DNA from: Chitinophagaceae bacterium UBA2375
GTDB lineage: Bacteria; Bacteroidota; Bacteroidia; Chitinophagales; Chitinophagaceae
Length of the DNA stretch: 64,000 bases
NCBI GenBank assembly: GCA_002343985.1
Contig: DDTB01000032.1
Location: forward strand, 101,284 to 165,283
Direction of reading: 5' to 3'
Of this stretch, positions 6,704 through 14,776 are shown one piece after another. Made by a program: the position numbers and the translations under genes. Within the stretch, counting starts at the first letter, position 1, and each line of letters opens with the position of its first letter. The notes beneath the pieces were generated by a model. The model worked only from the letters and a program-made list of their open reading frames with translations. It ran no database searches and was not told the origin of the DNA.

Positions 6704-9124
6704 TTATGCTCTCAATGCCAGGTCCAGTACCTGTTGCATGGTTTTCACGTAATGAAAGTCAATACCCTTGATGAATTCAGGGTTGATCTCTTCCACATCT
6801 TTCTGGTTTTGCCAGCACATAATGATTTCGCGTATGCCTGAACGTTTGGCGGCCAGCACTTTTTCTTTAATACCGCCTACTGGCAATACTTGTCCGCGCA
6901 ACGTGATTTCGCCCGTCATGGCCAGGTATGATTTCACTTTGCGGCCTGAGTAAGCGCTCGCCAGGGCCGTCATCATCGTGATGCCTGCGCTGGGCCCGTC
7001 TTTGGGTACCGCGCCTTCGGGGATATGGATATGCGCGTTCTTCTTTTTAAATAGTTCGGGATCCATTCCCAGTTTACGGGCATTCGCCTCCAACCAGGTA
7101 TATGCGGTGGTAGCGCTTTCTTTCATCACATTACCCAGGTTCCCCGTGAGTTTCAGGTCGCCTTTGCCTTCACTTAATTGTGTTTCAATGAAAAGGATAT
7201 CGCCCCCAACGTATGTCCAGGCCAGGCCCACGGCCACACCGGGCATATTGGCTGTTTTGTAAATTTCATTTGAATAACGAGGCTTGCCCAGAATCTTCTC
7301 TACATCCCCATTGCTGATGGATGCCTTGAGTTTGCCTTTCACCACCAACTCCTTTGCCTGGTAGCGCATGATGCTGGCCAGTTGCCTGTCGAGTTCGCGT
7401 ACGCCACTTTCCCTGGTATATTCACTGATAATTTTTGCCAAAACCGCATCCGCGATTTTAAAACTGTCCTTGCCCAAACCATGCATATCTTTTTGTTTGG
7501 GAACCAGGTGGCGCTTCGCGATTTCAATTTTCTCTTCAATGGCATAACCACTGAGGTCAATGATTTCCAAACGGTCGCGCAGTGCAGGTTGGATGTTTGC
7601 CAGGTCGTTCGCTGTAGCGATAAACAATACCTTGCTGAGGTCGTATTCGAGCTCGAGGTAGTTATCGTAAAAAGTATTGTTCTGTTCAGGGTCCAGTACT
7701 TCCAGCAAAGCGGATGATGGATCTGTTTGGTGATGTGTGCCAATCTTATCAATCTCATCCAGGATCATCACGGGGTTGCTTGATTTCACTTTCCGGATCG
7801 ACTGGATGATGCGGCCCGGCATGGCGCCGATATAGGTTTTACGATGGCCGCGGATCTCGCTTTCATCATGAAGCCCGCCTAAACTCACCCGCACATATTT
7901 TCTGTTGATGGCCGACGCGATGCTTTTTCCCAGGCTTGTTTTACCAATACCCGGAGGCCCGATAAAACAAAGGATGGGGCTCTTCATGTCGCCCTTGAGT
8001 TTCAATACGGCCAGGTATTCGAGGATGCGCTCCTTGATTTTGCCCATGCCATAATGGTCATGGTCAAGGATCTTCCGCGCTTTTTTTAAATCATAGGAAT
8101 CTTCTGTGTACTCATTCCATGGAAGGTCAAGCATGAGGTCGAGGTGATTGTACACCACGGAATAATCCGGCGTGGAAGGGTGCATGCGCTCGAGCTTCTC
8201 AATGCCTTTAAGAAACATTTCGCGGGTATTGTCGGGCCACTTTTTGGTTTCGGCCTTTTTGAGCATGTCTTTCAATTCCGCCATATTCTCCCCGCCCAAT
8301 TCGTCTTTGATTGCTTTGAGTTGCTGTTGCAGGAAATAATCACGCTGTTGTTTATCCAGTTCCGCGCGCGTTTTATTGGTGAGCTTGGTTTTCAACTCCG
8401 CGTATTGCAATTCGGTCTGCAATAATTGCATGAGTTTCTCCGCCCTTGATTTCAGGTTGTTGATGACCAGCAGTTCCTGTTTTTGTTTGATGTCGCTGCT
8501 CAGGTTGCTGCTCACGAAATGGATCAGGAATGAAGGGTTTTCTATGTTTTTAAGGATGATGGCCGCTTCGCTGGGCAAATTGGGGGAGAGGCTCACGATT
8601 TGCGAAGCCAGGTCTTTGATGCTGCTGACCATCGCTTCAAAATCCACATCACCTTTGATTTTCTCTTCTTCCAAAACCTTGATTCGGGCTTTGAAATAAG
8701 GGTCTTCAGTGATGATTTGCTCAATTAAAATCCGCTTTCGGCCCTGGATAATGATGGTGGTTCCGCCATCGGGCATTTTAATCAGCTTAATGATTTTTGC
8801 CACGGTGCCAATCGCCTCCAGGTCGGCCATGCCGGGTTCCTCCACATTACTGTCTTTTTGTGCCACTACGCCCACCAGTTTATCGGTTTTGTATGCGTCA
8901 GTTACAGCCTTGATGCTTTTATCCCTGCCAACGGTAATAGGGATCACCACACCAGGGAACAACACGGTGTTCCGCAAGGGAAGGAGCGGTAATTCCTCCG
9001 GTATTTCCTGCGCATCCGCATTGGGGTCTTCTTCTTCATTTATGGGGATTATGGGCATAAATTCCATCTCCTCCTCGCCACCCTGCAAATAAAAATTTTG
9101 ATCCATGTTCATGCTATCGGTCAT
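6704..9124 (-). CDS. lon: ATP-dependent protease La (Lon)
   Basis: An 806-residue LonA protease. Domains in order: N-terminal substrate-binding LAN domain (starts ELPLLPLRNTVLFPGVV), a coiled-coil linker, an AAA+ module with Walker A GPPGIGKTS and Walker B MILDEIDK, and the C-terminal protease domain with the Ser-Lys dyad in PKDGPSAG and GGIKEKVLAA. It degrades misfolded and regulatory proteins in the cytosol as a hexamer. Frame and homology allow a start at 9124, 9112 or 9106; 9124 is used. The frame also extends to 9211, but those residues do not look like Lon. The gene stands alone, divergent from cca. Confidence 0.97.
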   Translation of the reverse strand: MTDSMNMDQNFYLQGGEEEMEFMPIIPINEEEDPNADAQEIPEELPLLPLRNTVLFPGVVIPITVGRDKSIKAVTDAYKTDKLVGVVAQKDSNVEEPGMADLEAIGTVAKIIKLIKMPDGGTTIIIQGRKRILIEQIITEDPYFKARIKVLEEEKIKGDVDFEAMVSSIKDLASQIVSLSPNLPSEAAIILKNIENPSFLIHFVSSNLSSDIKQKQELLVINNLKSRAEKLMQLLQTELQYAELKTKLTNKTRAELDKQQRDYFLQQQLKAIKDELGGENMAELKDMLKKAETKKWPDNTREMFLKGIEKLERMHPSTPDYSVVYNHLDLMLDLPWNEYTEDSYDLKKARKILDHDHYGMGKIKERILEYLAVLKLKGDMKSPILCFIGPPGIGKTSLGKSIASAINRKYVRVSLGGLHDESEIRGHRKTYIGAMPGRIIQSIRKVKSSNPVMILDEIDKIGTHHQTDPSSALLEVLDPEQNNTFYDNYLELEYDLSKVLFIATANDLANIQPALRDRLEIIDLSGYAIEEKIEIAKRHLVPKQKDMHGLGKDSFKIADAVLAKIISEYTRESGVRELDRQLASIMRYQAKELVVKGKLKASISNGDVEKILGKPRYSNEIYKTANMPGVAVGLAWTYVGGDILFIETQLSEGKGDLKLTGNLGNVMKESATTAYTWLEANARKLGMDPELFKKKNAHIHIPEGAVPKDGPSAGITMMTALASAYSGRKVKSYLAMTGEITLRGQVLPVGGIKEKVLAAKRSGIREIIMCWQNQKDVEEINPEFIKGIDFHYVKTMQQVLDLALRA

Positions 9125-9280
9125 TTTGTCAATAAATACGTCCCAAACCTTCAAAAGGCTGGAATCCGGTACTATGTCAACTTTAGTGCCAGAACCATAC
9201 AAGGTATGCAATTAACCGCGCAGATATGATTTCTGTGTATCAAAACCGGCATGTTTGCAGTACAAACAGTATCAATCTGT

Positions 9281-9288
9281 TATTTTTG
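9281..9288 (+). promoter_or_regulatory. -7 box abutting the cca start codon
   Basis: TATTTTTG matches TAnnTTTG exactly. The final G is six bases before the A of the ATG at 9294. By the spacing seen at the SRP RNA in this window (RNA end five bases after the G), transcription would begin at or one base before the start codon. A TTTG at 9254-9257 is 23 bases upstream, a little far for the -33. Confidence 0.65.
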
Positions 9289-9293
9289 CAGCC

Positions 9294-10724
9294 ATGGATA
9301 TCCGCTGCACTGACAAAGAAATGCATATCATACGGCAGGTAGCTGATGCTTCCCGCCAACTGGATATTGATGCCTATGTGATCGGCGGATTTGTTCGGGA
9401 TAAAATCATCGGCCGCAAAACAAAGGATATTGATGTTGTTTGTGTGGGTGATGGCATCGCGCTCGCGCATGAAACAGCCGCCAGGCTTACGCCTTCGCCC
9501 GCAGTGAATTTCTTCCGCAATTTCGGGACGGCCCAGATTGTGTTTGAAGACCTCGAAATTGAATTTGTCGGCGCCCGGAAAGAAAGTTACCGCACCAACA
9601 GCCGAAAACCGGAAGTGGAGGCGGGGTCGCTGCGCGATGACCAGTTGCGGCGCGACTTTACCATCAACGCGCTTGCCATCAGCCTCAGGGAAAATGATTT
9701 TGGACAGCTCGTGGATCCTTTCCAGGGCATCAGCGATATCCGGGAGGGCATTATTCGCACACCACTCGCGCCTGATCAAACGTTTATTGATGATCCCCTG
9801 CGGATGATGAGGGCCGTCAGGTTCGCCGCGCAACTCAACTACCGCATTGATGATGCCACCTGGCAGGCCTTGGGCCGGAACGCGCACCGCCTCAGCATTG
9901 TGAGCGCCGAACGCATCAGCGATGAAATGAATAAAATGCTGATGTGCAACAAGCCTTCCGTTGGCCTCGACCTCATGTTTCGCTCGGGCATCATGCAACG
10001 GGTATTCCCTCAGTTCGCCGCTTTGTCGGGCGCGGAGTATATTGACGGTAAGGGGCATAAGGATAATTTCTACCATACCCTCCAGGTGCTCGACAATATC
10101 GCCCCGCATACCGATGACCTATGGCTCCGCTGGGCGGCTGTTTTGCACGATATCGCCAAGCCACAGACGAAAAAGTTTGAAGAAGGCCATGGCTGGACAT
10201 TTCACGGGCATGAAGTGGTGGGCGGACGAATGGTTCCAAAGATTTTCGCGCAACTGAAACTGCCGCAAAATGAGAAAATGAAGTTTGTGAGGAAGATGGT
10301 GGAATTGCACTTGCGGCCCATCAGCCTTACAAAAGAGAATATAACGGATTCGGCTATACGAAGATTGATTTTCGACGCGGGGGAAGACCTCGAATCGCTC
10401 ATGACATTATGCAGGGCCGATATCACTTCGAAGAATAAAGCCAAAGTGAAACGCTACCTCGAAAACTTTGAGCTGGTTTTGCAGCGATGCAACGAAGTGG
10501 AAGCCAAAGACCATATCCGGAACTGGCAACCTCCTGTTACCGGTGAAATGATCATGGATTATTTTGGCATCCCGCCCGGAAGGGAAGTGGGCATTATCAA
10601 AAACGCCATCCGCGAAGCTATACTAGATGGTATGATACCGAACGAATATGATGCTGCCTGGCAGTTTATGATGGATAAAGGAAAGGAGCTGGGGCTGATC
10701 AAGGAAAAATCTCAAAGCGGATAA
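9294..10724 (+). CDS. cca: CCA-adding enzyme / tRNA nucleotidyltransferase with HD domain
   Basis: A 476-residue class II nucleotidyltransferase that builds or repairs the 3' CCA of tRNAs. The nucleotidyltransferase core shows the flexible-loop start GGFVRD (residues 31-36) and the metal-binding DIDVV (Asp45, Asp47), followed by RRDFTINALA and the RMMRAVRFA helix of the tRNA-binding region. The C-terminal half has an HD phosphohydrolase domain with LHDIAKP and FHGHEVVG. The function is needed here, since tRNA-Lys in this window lacks an encoded CCA. The ATG at 9294 fits both homology and the adjacent -7 box, which predicts an mRNA with almost no 5' leader. Confidence 0.95.
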   Translation: MDIRCTDKEMHIIRQVADASRQLDIDAYVIGGFVRDKIIGRKTKDIDVVCVGDGIALAHETAARLTPSPAVNFFRNFGTAQIVFEDLEIEFVGARKESYRTNSRKPEVEAGSLRDDQLRRDFTINALAISLRENDFGQLVDPFQGISDIREGIIRTPLAPDQTFIDDPLRMMRAVRFAAQLNYRIDDATWQALGRNAHRLSIVSAERISDEMNKMLMCNKPSVGLDLMFRSGIMQRVFPQFAALSGAEYIDGKGHKDNFYHTLQVLDNIAPHTDDLWLRWAAVLHDIAKPQTKKFEEGHGWTFHGHEVVGGRMVPKIFAQLKLPQNEKMKFVRKMVELHLRPISLTKENITDSAIRRLIFDAGEDLESLMTLCRADITSKNKAKVKRYLENFELVLQRCNEVEAKDHIRNWQPPVTGEMIMDYFGIPPGREVGIIKNAIREAILDGMIPNEYDAAWQFMMDKGKELGLIKEKSQSG

Positions 10725-10767
10725 ACCGGCTTTCCGTAAACCGGTAACAGGCAATCCGTTAATTTCA

Positions 10768-10775
10768 TATTTTTG
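10768..10775 (+). promoter_or_regulatory. -7 box abutting the start codon at 10780
   Basis: TATTTTTG, a perfect TAnnTTTG, with its G five bases before the A of the ATG at 10780. This predicts transcription starting on the start codon. No good TTG is found at the -33 distance. Upstream, ACCGG/CCGGT around 10724-10744 can form a weak hairpin after cca. Confidence 0.6.
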
Positions 10776-10779
10776 ATAT

Positions 10780-11358
10780 ATGGCAATTTTAAAATTTCGC
10801 ATTTACTGGGAAGAAGATGAAAGCGTGTACCGCGATGTGGTGATACGCCATACGCAAACATTCCTTGATCTGCATACGGCAATACTCAAAAGTTATGAGT
10901 TTGACCAAAAGCATAAAGCTACTTTTTACCGCAGCAACGATAACTGGCAAAAGGGCCGGGAAATCAGCCTGGAGAAGTATGATAAGGATTACAAGGCCGA
11001 ACCATTGCTGATGGCTGAAACGATTATCGGCAGCCAGGTGATGGACCCCAACCAGAAATTCATTTATGAATACGACTTCAACAAGAACTGGCATTTCATG
11101 GTGGAGCTGATCCATATTGATAAAGAAGAAAATAAGAAACTTACTTATCCCGTTTGTGTTCGTACCGAAGGCATTGCGCCTTCTCAATATGGTACCAAGG
11201 GCCTGATCGACAGCCGCCTTGCCGAGATGGAAGAGAAATACGACCTGCAACCTGAAGCGATGCGCGAAGGGTTCGGCGAAGAAGGGGAGGAAGACGATTT
11301 GATGACGGATGATGGCGGCGAATCGGGCGACACAGGCGCTTCGGACGACCAATTTTAA
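10780..11358 (+). CDS. Plasmid pRiA4b ORF-3-like protein
   Basis: A 192-residue protein of the pRiA4b ORF-3 family: about 140 residues of alternating beta strands and a helix, with a beginning like FRIYWEEDESVYRDV, a YEFDQKHKATF segment and a YEYDFNKNWHFMVEL core, then a very acidic tail rich in Glu, Asp, Gly and Ser (about 30 residues). The family was named from a plasmid ORF and is sometimes labelled as a transposon passenger, but no transposase, repeats or plasmid genes are near. Here it sits between cca and miaA, both acting on tRNA. The biochemical role is unknown. A -7 box directly before the ATG suggests its own, possibly leaderless, transcript. Confidence 0.8.
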   Translation: MAILKFRIYWEEDESVYRDVVIRHTQTFLDLHTAILKSYEFDQKHKATFYRSNDNWQKGREISLEKYDKDYKAEPLLMAETIIGSQVMDPNQKFIYEYDFNKNWHFMVELIHIDKEENKKLTYPVCVRTEGIAPSQYGTKGLIDSRLAEMEEKYDLQPEAMREGFGEEGEEDDLMTDDGGESGDTGASDDQF

Positions 11359-11422
11359 AACGGCTTTTCACATTATCATTCTGAATTGTTTTTTGTAGGT
11401 TCTGTACAAGCCATACAATTAC

Positions 11423-12340
11423 ATGAATAAAACCTGCGTCATCATTACAGGCCCCACGGCAGTGGGTAAAACAGCCGTTGCGGTTGAACTGGCTAAACAT
11501 TTTTCCACCGATATTATTTCTGCGGATAGCCGTCAGTGTTATATAGGGCTGAACATTGGCGTGGCAAAGCCCCGGCCTGACGAATTAAGTGCCGCCAGGC
11601 ACTATTTCATCAATACACACCATATCACCGACAACCTCAACGCCGCGGATTTTGAGGCATACGCCCTGGGCGCGGTACATGATATTTTCACACGTTCCGA
11701 TATCGCCGTTATGGTGGGAGGAACCGGTTTATATATCCGGGCTTTTTGTGAAGGGCTCGATCCTGTGCCACCAACCGACCCCCTGATCCGGGAATCATTG
11801 CAAAAGGCATTTGATGAAAATGGAATCGGGTTCCTGCAGAGCCAGGTGCAGCAGCTTGACCCTTTGTATTACCGGGAAGGAGAAATTCATAACCCGCAGA
11901 GGCTGATGAGGGCACTTGAAGTAATGATAGCTACCGGCCGATCGATCCGCTCATTCCAGGCCGGGGGGAAAAAGAAAAGGGATTTTTCCATCATCATCAT
12001 AAACCTCGAACTGCCGCGCGATATTTTATATGCCCGTATCAATGCCAGGGTGGATCAAATGATGGCAGATGGATTGCTGGAAGAAGCCAGGGGGCTTTGG
12101 CCTTACCGTCACCTGAATGCATTGCAAACAGTGGGGTACAGGGAATTGTTTGAATACTTTGAAGAAAGCGGTGACAAGGAAGACCCCGTTCTTTTATCGA
12201 AAGCGGTTGAAAAAATCAAGCAAAATACCCGGCACTATGCCAAAAGGCAGATGACCTGGTTCAGGAGGGAGCCGGGCATCATCAGCGCCGCGCCCGATCC
12301 GAAGCAGGTCATCCGGGTTCTGTCTGACATATTAACCTAA
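11423..12340 (+). CDS. miaA: tRNA dimethylallyltransferase
   Basis: A 305-residue MiaA. It transfers a dimethylallyl group to N6 of A37 in tRNAs that read codons starting with U. The P-loop GPTAVGKT is at residues 10-17, followed by the SADSRQCY substrate motif, the GGTGLYI strand, and the NPQRLMRALEV and QTVGYREL tRNA-contact segments. Length is normal for the family. It starts 64 bases after the pRiA4b-like gene and ends 20 bases from the convergent outer-membrane protein gene. Confidence 0.96.
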   Translation: MNKTCVIITGPTAVGKTAVAVELAKHFSTDIISADSRQCYIGLNIGVAKPRPDELSAARHYFINTHHITDNLNAADFEAYALGAVHDIFTRSDIAVMVGGTGLYIRAFCEGLDPVPPTDPLIRESLQKAFDENGIGFLQSQVQQLDPLYYREGEIHNPQRLMRALEVMIATGRSIRSFQAGGKKKRDFSIIIINLELPRDILYARINARVDQMMADGLLEEARGLWPYRHLNALQTVGYRELFEYFEESGDKEDPVLLSKAVEKIKQNTRHYAKRQMTWFRREPGIISAAPDPKQVIRVLSDILT

Positions 12341-12360
12341 ATTGCGTTTATCCCAAACCG

Positions 12361-13914
12361 TTAGAACTTCACACCGAAAGTTGCCATCAGTTGCCCCTGT
12401 GTTTGCCTGATATTGGCAAATGTATTGGCGCGGTCTTCGAGGCGGTAAGGGAAGTTAACGTCGCGGTTGATGTGGTGCACATAAGTCAGGTCAATAAAAA
12501 ATCCATGATGGCGGTACCCGATACCACCGCTCAGCAGCATGCGGTTGGCCTTCAGGTCACGGTCCTTGTAAGGGTTGCCATAATACGCGAAGCCTAAGCG
12601 GCCCATAATGGTATTGAATTTCACTTCGCCGCCTACCCGGAAATTAAATGTTCCTTTGAATTCTTCTTTCACCACGCGGTTCAGGCCTTTGTAGTAATTT
12701 TTCTCTTCATCGCCGGGTTCTTCCTGGTAAGAGCTGAACCGGCTTCCCCTGTGGTTTACATATTCTATATCGGCGGAAATAAATGCCCTCTGCCTTTTAA
12801 CGTTTTCCACTTCCCTGAATACATAGGAAGCGCTCAACACGGCACGCCAAGGCGAAGTTTGGTAATAACGGTTTTCACCGGGCGAACCGTTGCTGAACTG
12901 GTTAGAGGAAACGCTGTACCGTTCAATGGTTCCGCTGTCTGATTCCAGTACGGTTGATAATGAGGTTTGCCTGGTATCTTTTAACACAAAGAATGAAGGG
13001 GTATGCAGCGCCAACCCAATGCGTATATACTCCTGTGGCCTGTAAATGGCGCCAAACCTGGCATTCAGGCCCACGCCCTGCGTTTTGAATTCGTCTTCAT
13101 ACCGAAAGGATTGGAACTTGTTGAAGTTATTTGAAGATGTATCAGATTCGGTAAAAACGGTATTGCTCCTGTAACTCAGGAAGGGAATGCCGATGCTGCC
13201 GCCCCAGTACCATTTATCGTTTTTATTTTCAGCGTAACCGAGCGAAAGTTCATACAATCCGCCGCGTGTGCGCTTCGACATTTCCTGCAACACCGCCTGG
13301 CCTGCATCGAGCAGGTATTCCGGTGCGGCTTTTACCTGTATGCCGCCGTTCACGGTAACCGTATCGATTAAGTAAGTGTACAATCCCGGTGCGGAACCGA
13401 AGGGCAGGGGCGAATTGGTAGTGAGTACATCATTGATGCTATAGCCACTCTTGGCAAATTCTTCCGCAAATTGTTCACTGAAGGAACTGAAATTATTCAG
13501 CGCCTTGTATTGTATGAGGTTGTTGAAATTGGCCAGTTGCGTAATGCCGATAGCGAATGCATGGCTGTTTTTGGGCTGATGGCGGTTCACTTGTCCGAGG
13601 ATCACTCCGGTAGGGCCAAATGTGAAAACATTTTTATCCGTTTGAGTTTTCGCGTCCCGGTAATTGGCCGTATTCCTGTTCATCAGGATACCCGGGCTGA
13701 TCACGGCTTCGCCGGTTTTGAAAAATCCAAGTCCGGCCGGGTTAACATAAAGCGCGGTCAAATCGCCGCCTAAGGAACCCATCACGCCGCCGGTGGCCAT
13801 GTTCCTGGCCGAGCCGTTATGCGGGAACCAGCTGTACCTGATAGCGTCTTCGGGAACCTGTCCGTATGCCTGTTGTATAACGATTAGGGATAGACTAAGT
13901 AGTGTTTTTTTCAT
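12361..13914 (-). CDS. FadL/OmpP1-like outer-membrane beta-barrel protein
   Basis: A 517-residue outer-membrane protein. The signal peptide covers about residues 1-18 (MKKTLLSLS start, cleavage after AYG or GQ). The mature N-terminus SARNMATGGVMGSLGGDLTALYVNPAGL is the hallmark of the FadL/TodX (OMPP1) transport barrel family, with the NPAGL motif, and the rest alternates polar and aromatic beta strands ending in the typical aromatic Phe C-terminus (ATFGVKF). Such proteins move hydrophobic compounds across the outer membrane; the ligand here is unknown. The ATG at 13914 is used because it begins the MKK signal. It follows a lipoprotein gene by 66 bases on the same strand. Confidence 0.85.
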   Translation of the reverse strand: MKKTLLSLSLIVIQQAYGQVPEDAIRYSWFPHNGSARNMATGGVMGSLGGDLTALYVNPAGLGFFKTGEAVISPGILMNRNTANYRDAKTQTDKNVFTFGPTGVILGQVNRHQPKNSHAFAIGITQLANFNNLIQYKALNNFSSFSEQFAEEFAKSGYSINDVLTTNSPLPFGSAPGLYTYLIDTVTVNGGIQVKAAPEYLLDAGQAVLQEMSKRTRGGLYELSLGYAENKNDKWYWGGSIGIPFLSYRSNTVFTESDTSSNNFNKFQSFRYEDEFKTQGVGLNARFGAIYRPQEYIRIGLALHTPSFFVLKDTRQTSLSTVLESDSGTIERYSVSSNQFSNGSPGENRYYQTSPWRAVLSASYVFREVENVKRQRAFISADIEYVNHRGSRFSSYQEEPGDEEKNYYKGLNRVVKEEFKGTFNFRVGGEVKFNTIMGRLGFAYYGNPYKDRDLKANRMLLSGGIGYRHHGFFIDLTYVHHINRDVNFPYRLEDRANTFANIRQTQGQLMATFGVKF

Positions 13915-13980
13915 ACACAAAGGTTTTGCATCGTTGGTTGCGATGTGAAAAAATAGGGCGAACGATATAGGTGCGGGCCA

Positions 13981-14580
13981 TTACCTGTTTCCGCGCGCAG
14001 GCCTGCTGACGGGCGCTCCGCTGCTCCTGCTGCCGGAAGAGGAAGGGGAATACGTTCTGTTGTTGTTGCCGCCGGAAGACTGGTTGTTGGATGGTGAGAA
14101 AATTTCACGGATCACCCTTCCCGCATTGCTTTGGTTGTATCGGCGGCCACGGTAAATATTTTCCACGACACCCGTTTTAGGATTTACGGTCTTGATTTCT
14201 TCATAACGATATGAACCCAAACTGGTCGTGCGGGGTGCATTGTTTTTAGGGTTCCTGATCGGTGAAGAGAAAAATACCGGGAAAGGGTAGTAGTATGGAT
14301 TGTAATAATACCCGTATCCATATCCGTAGCGATAAGGATCGTAACGGCAATCAAAATCATCCAGGTCGCGCCAGCGGCGGTCGTACCTAGCCATACGGAT
14401 CTGGCGGTCGTGCTGGTTGCTGACCTGGTCCCTTTTCTGCTCCTCTTTTTGATTGTCATCGTCTGTCAGCCTCACCGGGGAATAATATACATCATCCGGG
14501 GTTTGGCCATTCCGGTAAGTACTGCTGCAACTGGCCAGCAAAGCTGTGGTACAAGCGAGGAGTAAAATTTTGTGTTTCAT
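13981..14580 (-). CDS. Lipoprotein with Tyr/Gly-rich tract, unknown function
   Basis: A 199-residue lipoprotein: MKHK start, hydrophobic run and lipobox LLASC with lipidated Cys near residue 18. The mature part is unusual: an Arg/Asp-rich stretch, then a short Tyr-, Gly- and Pro-rich tract near residues 80-100, and a low-complexity C-terminus rich in Ser, Asn, Gly and Arg. This composition suggests an intrinsically disordered envelope protein. No family is recognised. It is upstream of, and probably co-transcribed with, the FadL-like gene. Confidence 0.7.
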   Translation of the reverse strand: MKHKILLLACTTALLASCSSTYRNGQTPDDVYYSPVRLTDDDNQKEEQKRDQVSNQHDRQIRMARYDRRWRDLDDFDCRYDPYRYGYGYGYYYNPYYYPFPVFFSSPIRNPKNNAPRTTSLGSYRYEEIKTVNPKTGVVENIYRGRRYNQSNAGRVIREIFSPSNNQSSGGNNNRTYSPSSSGSRSSGAPVSRPARGNR

Positions 14581-14617
14581 GGCTGAACGATTAAAAGGTA
14601 TTCTTGAATGAAGTTAC

Positions 14618-14625
14618 TACTTTTG
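14618..14625 (+). promoter_or_regulatory. Possible -7 box for proS
   Basis: TACTTTTG matches TAnnTTTG. If used, proS has a leader of roughly 147 bases (14630-14776). That leader includes an imperfect inverted repeat around AGCAATAT / ATATGTGCT, and no T-box-like sequence was recognised. There is no convincing -33. Confidence 0.35.
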
Positions 14626-14776
14626 CACCGCCGGTATGCAGGGCATGGCACAAAGCTATACGTATAAGACGCTCATTTAGAGCAATATGCTGTTAAATAT
14701 GTGCTAAATCAAAATGTTTTTTTTAACCTGGAATCAGCCTGCATGCTGCGTTTTCATCATTTTTTGACATTGATTT

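Noticed and set aside
9240..10109. Long antisense open frame opposite cca
   Set aside because: The plus-strand frame encodes a complete CCA-adding enzyme with all motifs; the antisense frame has no recognisable domain and is a by-product of codon usage.
10780..11358. Mobile-element origin of the pRiA4b-like gene
   Set aside because: No transposase, terminal repeats or target duplications nearby; base composition resembles the neighbours.
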